Shown: positions 1 to 6,528, counted from the stretch's first letter. The stretch is 9,946 bases of DNA from Thermoleophilia bacterium (GCA_020438525.1 JAGQUL010000234.1:1-9946); one strand, 5' to 3'. Notes: generated by a model from the letters alone, not told the origin. Made by a program: numbers and translations.

Positions 1-575
1 CGACGCTGACGGTCGTCGGGAGGAAGATCCTGCTCGGTCGCCTCTGGAAGGGCGCCGCCGAGATCGAGCGCGTGGCACCGTGGTGGCACCGCAACGGTGC
101 GCACTCGATCCAGCAAGCCGCCGACGGCGTGTCGTGGCGAAGCGCGCCCGACGTGGTTCGCGCGGAATCCCAGGCCGCGGCGCGACGCATCGCGGCGACC
201 CTGCCGGCGGCAGCCGACCCGTTCCGCGCGTCGAAGGTGTTCGCGCGCCATCTCGCAGCCGCCGGCCAGGGCGGGGTGGCGGCGATCGACGACGCCGCGG
301 CGGGCGCGCATGCAGTGGTCCATGCCTCGCTCGGCGATGCCGCACCCACGGTGGCGACGACGATTCCCCTGCGCAAGTCGGCAGGGCGGTCGCTGCAGGT
401 GAAGGTCGCATGGGATGGCGCATCGCTGACCGCGAGCGAGCTCGTTCCGCTGCGCGACTGGCGAAGCCGCGGCCTGCGCGAGGCGCTGGATGCCGCATGG
501 CGCGAGCTGGGCATCGATCGCGTTCGCTCGGAGCGCACCGGCATCGCACGTTCGATTTCGAACATCGGCAGCTGA
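1..575 (+). CDS. Hypothetical protein, C-terminal part (5' end outside window)
   Basis: The reading frame is open from the left edge (first full codon at 3) to TGA at 573-575, giving about 190 residues. A GTG at 72 could start translation, but coding-like codons continue upstream of it, so the gene most likely begins outside the window. The frame has strong G/C bias at third positions and balanced composition, while the overlapping frame 2 is arginine-rich and shadow-like. The protein looks soluble: an early segment with basic and hydrophobic residues (GRKILLGRLWKG), an alanine-rich helical middle, a stretch resembling beta strands (TIPLRKSAGRSLQVKVAW), and a C-terminal amphipathic region with RDWRSRGLREAL. 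I recognise no family and see no signal peptide or membrane segment. It ends 101 bp before the first tandem membrane-protein gene on the same strand, so it may be cotranscribed with it. Confidence 0.6.
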   Translation, partial: TLTVVGRKILLGRLWKGAAEIERVAPWWHRNGAHSIQQAADGVSWRSAPDVVRAESQAAARRIAATLPAAADPFRASKVFARHLAAAGQGGVAAIDDAAAGAHAVVHASLGDAAPTVATTIPLRKSAGRSLQVKVAWDGASLTASELVPLRDWRSRGLREALDAAWRELGIDRVRSERTGIARSISNIGS

Positions 576-676
576 TCGTCGGCATCGGCGACCGCTCGCC
601 GCCGACGAGCAGGCGAGGCGCTGCGCGATCCGGGACGGTCGCGCGGCGCACGGGCGCTCACGGGACGGAGACGACG

Positions 677-1456
677 ATGACGATCGGTTCGATCGCAGCA
701 GCCACGCCGCGACCACTGACCACCTCGGTGCCAGGGGATACGGCCGCGAAGCCGGCGCCCGATGAGCTCGTCGGCAACGGCAGGACCGACACGCGGATCT
801 TCGGCGGCGCTGTGGGCCTCGCAACCGGTGCCGGGCTCGTGACCGGCGCAGCGCTGCTGACCAGAGATGCGCCCCAGGTGATCCGCTACGGAGCCATCGG
901 CGCGAGCCTGGCCGCGATGGCGGGACTGACGTACCTGGGTCAGCACGTCATGGGGAAGGCGACCCGCTCGACACGAGCGGAGGTGGATCGGGCGAAGGAT
1001 GCCAAGACGTTCGACCTGCAGGTCGAGATCCGCACGCTGCAGGCGAAGGCCGACGGGCGGATCTCCGGCAGGGACGAGGAGCGGATCCGGACCCTGCGCC
1101 GGGAGCGGCAGGATCTCGCCGCCGGCGCGCCGCACGTGAGCTGGTTCGCGCGCGTGGGCATACCGATCGTGGTGGGTCTCGGGGCGGGCATGGCGGGCAT
1201 GGCGATCGGTGGCCGACCGGTACCCGGCGACGGCAAGGGCATGCAGGCGATGTTCAACGGCCTGGCCGGAATGATGGTCGGAACGCCGATCGGGATGTTC
1301 GCCGGCTACGAGCTCGGCACGACGCTCTTCCACGGCCCGCACATGACCGAGCTGCCCGCCGATACGGTCGCGAAGGTCGCCACGATCGACGCCGAGCTCG
1401 ACGGGCTGCTCCGGCGTGATGCAACGCCGAGCGGCCCTGCTCCGACAATTGGATGA
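677..1456 (+). CDS. Glycine-rich four-helix membrane protein, tandem paralog 1
   Basis: This 259-residue protein belongs to no family I recognise. The start is the ATG at 677, with GGAG at 667-670 six bases upstream. The frame is open much further upstream, but that stretch is arginine-rich shadow, and the neighbouring paralog begins with the same MTIG. Order: a polar N-terminal tail (1-40) containing APDELVG; two hydrophobic Gly/Ala segments (about 42-62 and 70-92); a charged, probably coiled-coil segment (about 96-150) containing ATRST and VEIRTLQA; two more hydrophobic segments (about 158-178 and 190-216); a C-terminal tail with GPHMTELP and IDAELDGLL. The small-residue packing (GGAVG, GAGMAGMAIGG) suggests close helix hairpins in the membrane or glycine-zipper-like insertion. 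There is no signal peptide. Function is unknown; placing it in the cytoplasmic membrane is inference. Confidence 0.75.
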   Translation: MTIGSIAAATPRPLTTSVPGDTAAKPAPDELVGNGRTDTRIFGGAVGLATGAGLVTGAALLTRDAPQVIRYGAIGASLAAMAGLTYLGQHVMGKATRSTRAEVDRAKDAKTFDLQVEIRTLQAKADGRISGRDEERIRTLRRERQDLAAGAPHVSWFARVGIPIVVGLGAGMAGMAIGGRPVPGDGKGMQAMFNGLAGMMVGTPIGMFAGYELGTTLFHGPHMTELPADTVAKVATIDAELDGLLRRDATPSGPAPTIG

Positions 1457-1504
1457 GACGCGCCACGGGACGGGTGCGCAGCACGGGACGAAAGCGGGAC
1501 GAAG

Positions 1505-2245
1505 ATGACGATCGGCGCACTCACGAACGTACGCGTGCAGACGGCCTCCACGCTGGCCACCGCACCGGCAGAAACCGCACCCGACGAGCTCGTCGGAAAG
1601 GGCGATACGTCGGCCCGGTGGTTCGGCGGGGCGGTCGGCTTCGGACTCGGGGTCGGCGCGTTCGCAGGAATCACCTCGCTCGCCGCCCGCGGCCCGCAGG
1701 CCGCACGGATCGCCGGCGGAATCGCCGGACTCGCGGCGCTTGGTGGGCTTCCGTTCCTGGGCCAGAAGCTGATGGGTCATGCGACACGGTCGACGCAGGC
1801 CGAGGTCACGCGCGAGGCCACTGCCAAGCGCGACGACGTGGCGATCGAGATCCGCACGCTGCAGGCCAGGCAGCGCGGGGACCTGACCGCCGAGGACGAG
1901 GCGAAGGTGAAGGAGCTGCGCGCGACCCGTCAGGAGCTGGCGCAGGGCAGGCCCGAGCAAGGCTGGGTCGGCAAGTACGCGCTGCCGCTCGGGCTCGCCG
2001 CAGCGATCGGGGTCGGCGCGGCGGTCGGTGCGTACAAGCTCACGCCCGACGACGGCAAGGGCATCAACTCGATGTTCAACGGCATGTTCGGCGCGATCGG
2101 CGGCGCGGCGGCAGGTGGCTGGGCCGGGAGCGAGATCGGTGCGATCGTCGCGAGCGGTCCGCACATGACCGAGCTGCCGGTGACCACCAAGGACCGGATC
2201 GCGGCGATCGACCGCGAGCTCGACGGGCTGCTCGGCCCCGCCTGA
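1505..2245 (+). CDS. Glycine-rich four-helix membrane protein, tandem paralog 2
   Basis: This 246-residue protein is a clear paralog of the gene ending at 1456, with the same architecture. Hydrophobic segments lie at about 40-60, 66-90, 157-177 and 189-215, with a charged helix at about 96-148 between the two pairs. Blocks shared with paralog 1 include the MTIG start, APDELVG, FGGAVG, ATRST, EIRTLQA, DGKG, MFNG, GPHMTELP and ELDGLL. The first hydrophobic pair and the N-terminal tail have diverged most. The start is ATG 1505, the position matching paralog 1; the Shine-Dalgarno is weak (GGGACGAAG just upstream), so expression may depend on coupling with the gene 48 bp upstream. The conserved N-terminal APDELVG and C-terminal GPHMTELP tails look like interaction or processing sites, but this is inference. 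No function can be assigned. Confidence 0.75.
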   Translation: MTIGALTNVRVQTASTLATAPAETAPDELVGKGDTSARWFGGAVGFGLGVGAFAGITSLAARGPQAARIAGGIAGLAALGGLPFLGQKLMGHATRSTQAEVTREATAKRDDVAIEIRTLQARQRGDLTAEDEAKVKELRATRQELAQGRPEQGWVGKYALPLGLAAAIGVGAAVGAYKLTPDDGKGINSMFNGMFGAIGGAAAGGWAGSEIGAIVASGPHMTELPVTTKDRIAAIDRELDGLLGPA

Positions 2246-2257
2246 CGCCCCCACGTG

Positions 2258-2300
2258 GAGTTTCGCATCACACGGTCGGATTCCGACCCTGACATGCGAA
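2258..2300. repeat. Dispersed palindromic element, copy 1
   Basis: This 43-bp element recurs at 6686-6728 with 41 of 43 bases identical. It folds as an outer stem TTTCGCAT (2261-2268) with ATGCGAAA (2294-2301), a 5x5 internal loop (CACAC/CTGAC), an inner stem GGTCGG (2274-2279) with CCGACC (2283-2288), and an ATT loop. It begins 12 bp after the stop codon of the second membrane-protein gene. There is no U-tract, so it is not a classical intrinsic terminator. A REP-like intergenic palindrome or a transcript-end stabilising hairpin is plausible. Sequence and structure are seen directly; the role is inference. Confidence 0.8.
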
Positions 2301-2386
2301 ACCTGCCCGATGGTGCGAGCGTCGAAATCGGGCGCCGGTCGTCGTCGTCCACCGAACGCAGCCCGCTGATCCGAGGCGTTCGCGGG

Positions 2387-2392
2387 TAGGGT
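2387..2392 (+). promoter_or_regulatory. Probable -10 box for the aminotransferase operon (leaderless)
   Basis: TAGGGT fits the actinobacterial TANNNT -10 pattern and lies nine bases before ATG 2402. Transcription would start at about 2399, leaving an almost leaderless mRNA. No good -35 is visible. The only alternative role for this stretch is a poor Shine-Dalgarno (GGGTG). Confidence 0.45.
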
Positions 2393-2401
2393 GCACGCAC
2401 G

Positions 2402-3670
2402 ATGCGGCGCACCATCCTCGACCCGTATGAAGACCGCTACGCGCGGCGCGTGTTCGGCATGCGCTCGAGCGTGATGCGCGACCTGATGTCGATCACCCAG
2501 CGACCCGAGGTGATCTCGCTCGCGGGCGGCCTGCCCGACACGGGCGCGTTCGATCGCCAGGTGCTGGCCGAGCTGGTCTCGCAGGTGGCGCTCGAGGACG
2601 GCGCCGCGGCGCTGCAGTACGGACCGACCGAGGGCATCCGGCCTGTCGTCGACGTGATCCGCGAGGTGATGCGCGTCGAGGGCATGGATCCGGATCCGGC
2701 GAACATCATCGTGACCACCGGCGGGCAGCAGGTGCTCGACCTGTTCGCCCGGACGTTCCTCGACGCGGGTGACGTGGTGATCGCCGAAGGGCCGACCTAT
2801 CCGGGCGTGGTTCCGTGCTTCGACGCGGTGCAGGCCGACGTTCGACACGTTCCGCTCGATGCCGAAGGGCTCGATCCGGAGCGGGTCGAGGCGAAGCTCG
2901 ACGAGCTGGCACGCGAGGGCCTGCGTGCGAAGTACCTGTACACGATCCCCACGTTCCAGAACCCGGGCGGCTGCACCACGCCGCTCGCGCGCCGCGAGCG
3001 GCTGGTGGAGCTCGCCGCCGAGCGCGACCTGATCATCCTCGAGGACAACCCCTACTCGCTGCTTCGCTACGAGGGCGAGCCGGTGCCGACGCTTCGCTCG
3101 CTCGATCGGCACGAGCGGGTTGCGTACCTGGGCACGTTCAGCAAGATCTTCTCGCCCGGCGTGCGCGTGGGCTGGATCGAGGCGCCGAAGCCGATCCTGC
3201 AGCGGATCAACCTGCTCAAGCAGGCAGCGGACCTGTGCTCGAGCCCGTTCACGCAGCTGATCGTGACGCGGTTCTTCAGCGCCGCCGACGGCGCCGACTG
3301 GAAGGCGTGGGTCGCGAAGCTCAACGGGATCTACCGCTTGCGTCGCGATGCGATGGTCGAGGCGATCCGCGAGCACTTCCCGGCGGGCACCGACTTCACC
3401 CCGCCGCAGGGCGGGCTGTTTCTGTGGGCGACGCTGCCCGGGGTGGTCGACACGACCGACCTGCTGGCGCGCGCGCTCGAGAAGGACGTCGCGTTCGTTC
3501 CCGGCCGTGGCGCGTACCTCGACGGCTCGGGCAGCAGCTCGATGCGCCTGAACTTCAGCGCGATGGACGAGGACCGGATCCGCGAGGGGATCAGACGGAT
3601 CGGCGAGGCAGCCGGCGAGGTGCTCGAGTTGGCACGCTCGCTTGGCATGGACGACGAAGGGCTGGGCTGA
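2402..3670 (+). CDS. PLP-dependent aminotransferase, fold type I (MocR/LysN/2-aminoadipate transaminase-like)
   Basis: A 422-residue aminotransferase, close to the usual length of the single-domain LysN/ARO8-like group related to MocR regulators; it has no N-terminal GntR domain. PLP motifs are complete: Y73 in QYGPTEG, TTGGQQ (105-110) for phosphate binding, N187 in FQNPGG, D215 and Y218 in EDNPY, the Schiff-base lysine K248 in TFSK, R254-250s region SPGVRVGW, and R382 in MRLNFS for the substrate carboxylate. The N-terminal arm contains SVMRDLMSITQRPEVISLAGGLP, typical of the family. The reaction is transfer of an amino group between an amino acid and a 2-oxo acid in the cytosol; 2-aminoadipate, aromatic or branched-chain substrates are all known in this group, so the substrate is not assigned. 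Start ATG 2402 follows a likely -10 box. It leads an operon: the Ddl-like gene begins 2 bp after its stop. Confidence 0.88.
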   Translation: MRRTILDPYEDRYARRVFGMRSSVMRDLMSITQRPEVISLAGGLPDTGAFDRQVLAELVSQVALEDGAAALQYGPTEGIRPVVDVIREVMRVEGMDPDPANIIVTTGGQQVLDLFARTFLDAGDVVIAEGPTYPGVVPCFDAVQADVRHVPLDAEGLDPERVEAKLDELAREGLRAKYLYTIPTFQNPGGCTTPLARRERLVELAAERDLIILEDNPYSLLRYEGEPVPTLRSLDRHERVAYLGTFSKIFSPGVRVGWIEAPKPILQRINLLKQAADLCSSPFTQLIVTRFFSAADGADWKAWVAKLNGIYRLRRDAMVEAIREHFPAGTDFTPPQGGLFLWATLPGVVDTTDLLARALEKDVAFVPGRGAYLDGSGSSSMRLNFSAMDEDRIREGIRRIGEAAGEVLELARSLGMDDEGLG

Positions 3671-3672
3671 AG

Positions 3673-4680
3673 ATGGCGGCGACCAAGGTTGCGATCCTCT
3701 GCGGCGGACGCTCGCACGAGCGGGCGGTGAGCCTGCGCAGCGGCGCGCGCGTCGAGCAGGCGCTGCACGGCGACGCCGGCTGGGACGTGACGGTGATCGA
3801 CGTGGACGAGCACCTGCCGACGGTGCTCGAGCAGGGCGACTTCGACGTGGCGTTCATCGCGCTGCACGGGCGCGGTGGCGAGGACGACCAGGTGCAGGCG
3901 CTGTGCGAGCTCGAGGGCCTGCCCTACACGGGCACGCGCAACGGGCCGTGCGGTGCCGCGTTCGACAAGGCGCGTGCGAAGCGGCTGCTGCTCGCGGCAG
4001 GCGTTCCCACGCCGGCGTTCATCACGTTCAGCGAGCACGCGATCGAGCAGTTCGGCGCGGGCGACGTTCGTGACGAGGCCGAGCAGCTCGGCTATCCGCT
4101 CGTGGTGAAGCCGGCGCAGGGCGGCAGCGCGCTCGGCACGCGGTTCGTGGACGATGCCGCGCACCTGCCGCGCGCGTTGATCGGCGCGCTCAGCTACGAC
4201 CAGCACGTGCTGCTGGAGCGCCACGTGACGGGCCGCGAGCTGAGCGTGACGATCCTCGGCTCCGGCGACGACATCCGCGTGCTGCCGGCCGTGGAGATCG
4301 TGCCACGCCATGCCGACTGGTTCGACTACGAGAGTCGCTACACGCACGGCGAGACCGAGTTCACGTGCCCGCCGCAGGACATGGACGACGCGGTGCGCGA
4401 GCGCGCGGAGCAGGTAGCGCGCGCGGCATACGAGGCGCTCGACATCTCCGGCTACGGGCGCGTCGACCTGATCGTCGACGAGTCCGGCGAGGCGTGGGTG
4501 CTCGAGGTGTCGCCGGTGCCCGGGCTGACCGAGACCGGCACCGTGAGCGTGGCACTGGAGGCGACCGGCACCACGCTCGAAGCGCTCGTGCGCGAACTGC
4601 TCGCCGACGCGCTCGAACAGGGCGCGACCACCGCGGGCGCCGGGCACGACGGCGCGAGCGACGACGGGTCCGATGGCTGA
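3673..4680 (+). CDS. D-alanine--D-alanine ligase-like ATP-grasp enzyme
   Basis: A 335-residue ATP-grasp ligase with the Ddl layout. N-terminal domain: GGRSHER with E16 then VSLRSG, and HGRGGEDD (65-72). Central ATP-grasp: K146 in VVKPA, S152, E182 in LLERH, and LPAVEIVP (204-211). An omega-loop-like segment has FDYESRY with Y223. C-terminal: R263 and D265 in GRVDLIVD, E278 in LEVSPVPG. Known Ddl enzymes join two D-alanines with ATP for peptidoglycan. Two departures from the Ddl consensus are visible: GEDG reads GEDD, and the NEIN motif ends in serine (E278-V-S280), losing the metal-binding asparagine. It may be a second, specialised dipeptide ligase rather than the housekeeping Ddl, so no gene symbol is given. 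A low-complexity, Asp/Gly-rich tail (about 316-335) is dispensable-looking. It starts 2 bp after the aminotransferase and overlaps the next gene by 8 bp, so it is translationally coupled. Confidence 0.85.
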   Translation: MAATKVAILCGGRSHERAVSLRSGARVEQALHGDAGWDVTVIDVDEHLPTVLEQGDFDVAFIALHGRGGEDDQVQALCELEGLPYTGTRNGPCGAAFDKARAKRLLLAAGVPTPAFITFSEHAIEQFGAGDVRDEAEQLGYPLVVKPAQGGSALGTRFVDDAAHLPRALIGALSYDQHVLLERHVTGRELSVTILGSGDDIRVLPAVEIVPRHADWFDYESRYTHGETEFTCPPQDMDDAVRERAEQVARAAYEALDISGYGRVDLIVDESGEAWVLEVSPVPGLTETGTVSVALEATGTTLEALVRELLADALEQGATTAGAGHDGASDDGSDG

Positions 4681-5815
4681 CGCGGCAGCGGCCTCGCTCA
4701 CCGCCGCGCAGGTCGCGACGAGGCGGCTGCAGTCGCTCGGCCTGGCCGCACCATCAGGGGGCGACGTGCCGGAGCTCGGGTCGGCGGCGCATGTCGTCGA
4801 GCACCATCTGGCGATGCAGGCGCAGGACTTCAAGGCCTCGCAGTGGGCGATCGGGTCGCGGCTCGACGGCGCGACCCGGGCGGACGTGCTGGCGGCCTAC
4901 GATTCCGGCGAGATCGTTCGGTCGTGGCCGATGCGCGGCACCGTGCACGTCACGTTGGCGCGTGACCTGCCGTGGATGCTCGACCTGCTCGGCGAGCGCG
5001 CCCTGCGCGGCGTCGAGCGGCGCTGGCAGGTCCTCGACATCGATGCTGCGATGCTCGAGCACGCTCGCGACGTGGCAGTGGACCTGCTGCGCGGTGGTCG
5101 GCGCGTGACCCGCGCACAGCTGCAGGCGGCGCTCAGCGACGAGGGGCACGACTTCGGTGGGCCGCGTGGGTATCACGTCGTGTGGTACCTGGCACAGACC
5201 GGCACGCTCGTGCAGGGGCCCGTGGGCGAGGCCGGCGATCAGCTGCTCGTGCTGCTCGACGAGTGGATCCGCGATCCCGTGCGGTTCGCGGATCGCGACG
5301 ATGCGATCGCCGAGCTCGGGCGCCGCTACCTGCAGGCGCACGCTCCCGCACGGGTCGAGGACCTGATGTGGTGGTCGAGCCTCGGCAAGCGGGAGTGTCG
5401 GGCGGCGTTCGAGGCGGCGAGCGACGAGTACGTGCCGGTGCGGCGCGGCGACGACGAGGTGTGGGTGCGTCGCGATCATGTCGGCGAGCCGGTGCGGTCG
5501 CGCCCGACGATGCTGGCGCTCGCGGCGTTCGACGAGCACCTGCTCGGATATCGGGTGCGCGACGAGGTGCTCGACCCGGCCGCGGCGCACCTGGTCGACC
5601 CGGGCCGCAACGGCGTATTCCGCTACACGCTCGTGGACCGTGGTCGGGTGATCGCCACGTGGAAGCGCACGCCGCGGGCGAAGCGGATCGTCGTCGATGT
5701 CGCGCCCTTCGCGACGCTGGCCCCGGCGCGCGAGCGGGCAGCGGTGGCGGCCATCGAGCGGTGGGGCTCGTTCGTGGGCAGCGCGGTCGAGGTGCGCTTC
5801 GGCGCGCCGTCGTAG
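4673..5815 (+). CDS. HTH_42 winged-helix DNA-binding protein (AlkZ/YcaQ-like)
   Basis: A 380-residue protein of the HTH_42 family, which includes the DNA glycosylases AlkZ and YcaQ (AlkX). Family hallmarks: LTAAQVATRRL at 9-19, MQAQD at 48-52, SWPMRGTVH at 84-92, AFDEHLLGYR (285-294), NGVFRYTLVDRGRV (313-326) and TWKR (329-332). In AlkZ-type enzymes a QxQ motif supplies the catalytic glutamines; here Q49-A-Q51 sits at the matching place, so excision of alkylated or crosslinked bases is possible. Many family members are uncharacterised, so this remains inference. Start ATG 4673 lies inside the end of the ligase gene (shared ATGGCTGA), and no strong Shine-Dalgarno is visible, indicating translational coupling. 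It is the last gene of the operon; a hairpin follows 9 bp after the stop. Its functional link to the two amino-acid enzymes is not obvious. Confidence 0.85.
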   Translation: MADAAAASLTAAQVATRRLQSLGLAAPSGGDVPELGSAAHVVEHHLAMQAQDFKASQWAIGSRLDGATRADVLAAYDSGEIVRSWPMRGTVHVTLARDLPWMLDLLGERALRGVERRWQVLDIDAAMLEHARDVAVDLLRGGRRVTRAQLQAALSDEGHDFGGPRGYHVVWYLAQTGTLVQGPVGEAGDQLLVLLDEWIRDPVRFADRDDAIAELGRRYLQAHAPARVEDLMWWSSLGKRECRAAFEAASDEYVPVRRGDDEVWVRRDHVGEPVRSRPTMLALAAFDEHLLGYRVRDEVLDPAAAHLVDPGRNGVFRYTLVDRGRVIATWKRTPRAKRIVVDVAPFATLAPARERAAVAAIERWGSFVGSAVEVRFGAPS

Positions 5816-5824
5816 CACGCTTCC

Positions 5825-5841
5825 GGTTGCATCGTGCAACC
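5825..5841 (+). terminator. Hairpin after the three-gene operon
   Basis: GGTTGCA (5825-5831) and TGCAACC (5835-5841) form a perfect 7-bp stem with a TCG loop, 9 bp after the stop of the winged-helix gene. No U-tract follows, so it would be a hairpin-only terminator or an mRNA 3'-end stabiliser. The position supports the role; the role is not proven. Confidence 0.45.
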
Positions 5842-6067
5842 CATGCTGCAGGGGCGCGCAGGGATCGCACTGGTTTACGTCGGTTCGTGGTCGATCGGCC
5901 ACCTGTTGGCCGTCCCAATTTCGCCGGTAGTGGTTTGCGACCGGGTCGGTGCGGGAACACTACCGATACGGCAAGGACGAGCTGTTGCCCACAGCGAATC
6001 CGGCACCCACACTGGGGAAACAGGGTGTGCCGTACCCGAACGCCTACGCCCTTGGAGGAGTCTGCCC
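5842..6067 (+). promoter_or_regulatory. Long structured leader of the thioredoxin-like gene
   Basis: This 226-bp stretch has no convincing ORF. It contains a hairpin CGGCCA/TGGCCG (5896-5912, 5-nt loop), an 8-bp inverted repeat CGGTAGTG/CACTACCG (5925-5932 and 5958-5965), and a stem CGGCAC (6001-6006) with GTGCCG (6027-6032), extended by CC/GG across a bulged T6026. The last stem ends about 20 bases before the Shine-Dalgarno. No TANNNT box is clear; TTGGCC (5906-5911) with TAGTGG (5928-5933) is a weak promoter possibility. The spaced stems could be a cis-regulatory RNA, but I match it to no known riboswitch class with confidence. Confidence 0.35.
6054..6060 (+). promoter_or_regulatory. Strong Shine-Dalgarno deciding start 6068
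   Basis: GGAGGAG lies seven bases before ATG 6068. It is the strongest ribosome binding site in the window and fixes the start of the thioredoxin-like protein, although the frame is open from 5834. Confidence 0.8.
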
Positions 6068-6379
6068 ATGTCGAAGATCCTGGTCTTCTTCCACGCCGCC
6101 ACCTGCGGTCACTCGCGCCGGATGGACAGCATCGTGGACCACTTCCTCCGCACGCACCGCGACACGCTGAAGGTGGCGAAGGTCGACGTGAACGACCGTC
6201 CGGACCTGGCGCAGCGCTTCAACGTCGACAGCGCCCCGACGCTCCTGCTGCTGCAGGACCTGAAGGAGGTCGCGCGCCTCGAGGGCCGCGCGACGCTCCC
6301 GGACATGAAGGATGCGTTCGAGCCCGCGATGGGCGTCGAACCGAACGAGGTGTCGATCGAGCTGGCGGGCGCCTGCTAG
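6068..6379 (+). CDS. Small thioredoxin-fold protein with CxxS active site
   Basis: A 103-residue single-domain thioredoxin-fold protein, the usual size for thioredoxin. It has the beta1 strand ILVFFHA (4-10), an active site at 13-16 reading C-G-H-S, a second strand LKVAKVDVN with the typical VDVN turn (34-42), the cis-proline loop SAP-TLLLL (P57), and a C-terminal helix. Serine at 16 replaces the second cysteine, and the usual tryptophan before the first cysteine is threonine. It should therefore be a monothiol enzyme, able to form mixed disulfides but not to act as a classical dithiol reductase. The last residue, C103, is a second cysteine. No signal peptide or membrane segment is seen, so it is probably cytosolic. 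The start is set by the GGAGGAG sequence. It stands alone, behind a long structured leader and before a convergent gap. Confidence 0.82.
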   Translation: MSKILVFFHAATCGHSRRMDSIVDHFLRTHRDTLKVAKVDVNDRPDLAQRFNVDSAPTLLLLQDLKEVARLEGRATLPDMKDAFEPAMGVEPNEVSIELAGAC

Positions 6380-6399
6380 GAGCGCACCGCGGAGCAGGC
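6371..6399 (+). terminator. Hairpin overlapping the stop of the thioredoxin-like gene
   Basis: GCCTGCT (6371-6377) pairs perfectly with AGCAGGC (6393-6399). A small inner stem GCG/CGC (6382-6384, 6388-6390) is possible. The 5' arm covers the last codons and the first base of the stop TAG. No U-tract follows, so this is a candidate transcript end only. Confidence 0.35.
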
Positions 6400-6510
6400 A
6401 GCGCTCGCACCCGCACCTGCCCCGCCTCTCGCGCTCAGCGCCCGTGATCGGTGGTCCGGACCTGACAGCTCGTCTCGTCTCGTCGGATCTTGATCGCACG
6501 GGGGTCGCGT

Positions 6511-6528
6511 CCCGCACCCGCACCCGCA
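6511..6528. repeat. Short tandem repeat (CCCGCA)x3
   Basis: Three exact CCCGCA hexamers are followed by a degenerate CCCACGCACCCC. A similar CGCACCCGCAC stretch occurs near 6405-6416. It probably arose by slippage in GC-rich DNA; no function is suggested. Confidence 0.6.

Noticed and set aside
80..676. The long frame-2 ORF preceding the first membrane-protein gene
   Set aside because: The 5' part is arginine-rich and overlaps a better coding frame ending at 575; a Shine-Dalgarno and the paralog's identical MTIG start place the true start at 677.
1930..2415. 161-residue minus-strand ORF starting near the palindrome
   Set aside because: It is antisense to the second membrane-protein gene; its MSGSESDR stretch comes from the palindrome, and a similar stretch occurs at copy 2, so it is an artefact.
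2815..3672. Frame-1 extension upstream of the Ddl-like gene
   Set aside because: It overlaps the aminotransferase and is arginine/alanine-rich without family similarity; Ddl homology starts at ATG 3673.
3331..4833. 500-residue minus-strand ORF
   Set aside because: It lies antisense to three strongly supported genes and has the composition of a complementary-strand shadow.
5930..6050. Possible ydaO (c-di-AMP) riboswitch
   Set aside because: Some segments look similar, but the conserved CAGCUAACC tail and GUAGGG segment are absent; kept only as a candidate structured leader.
4972..6447. 491-residue plus-strand ORF and the minus-strand ORF 4754-5902
   Set aside because: Both are in wrong frames of the winged-helix gene, with arginine- or histidine-rich composition and no recognisable domain.
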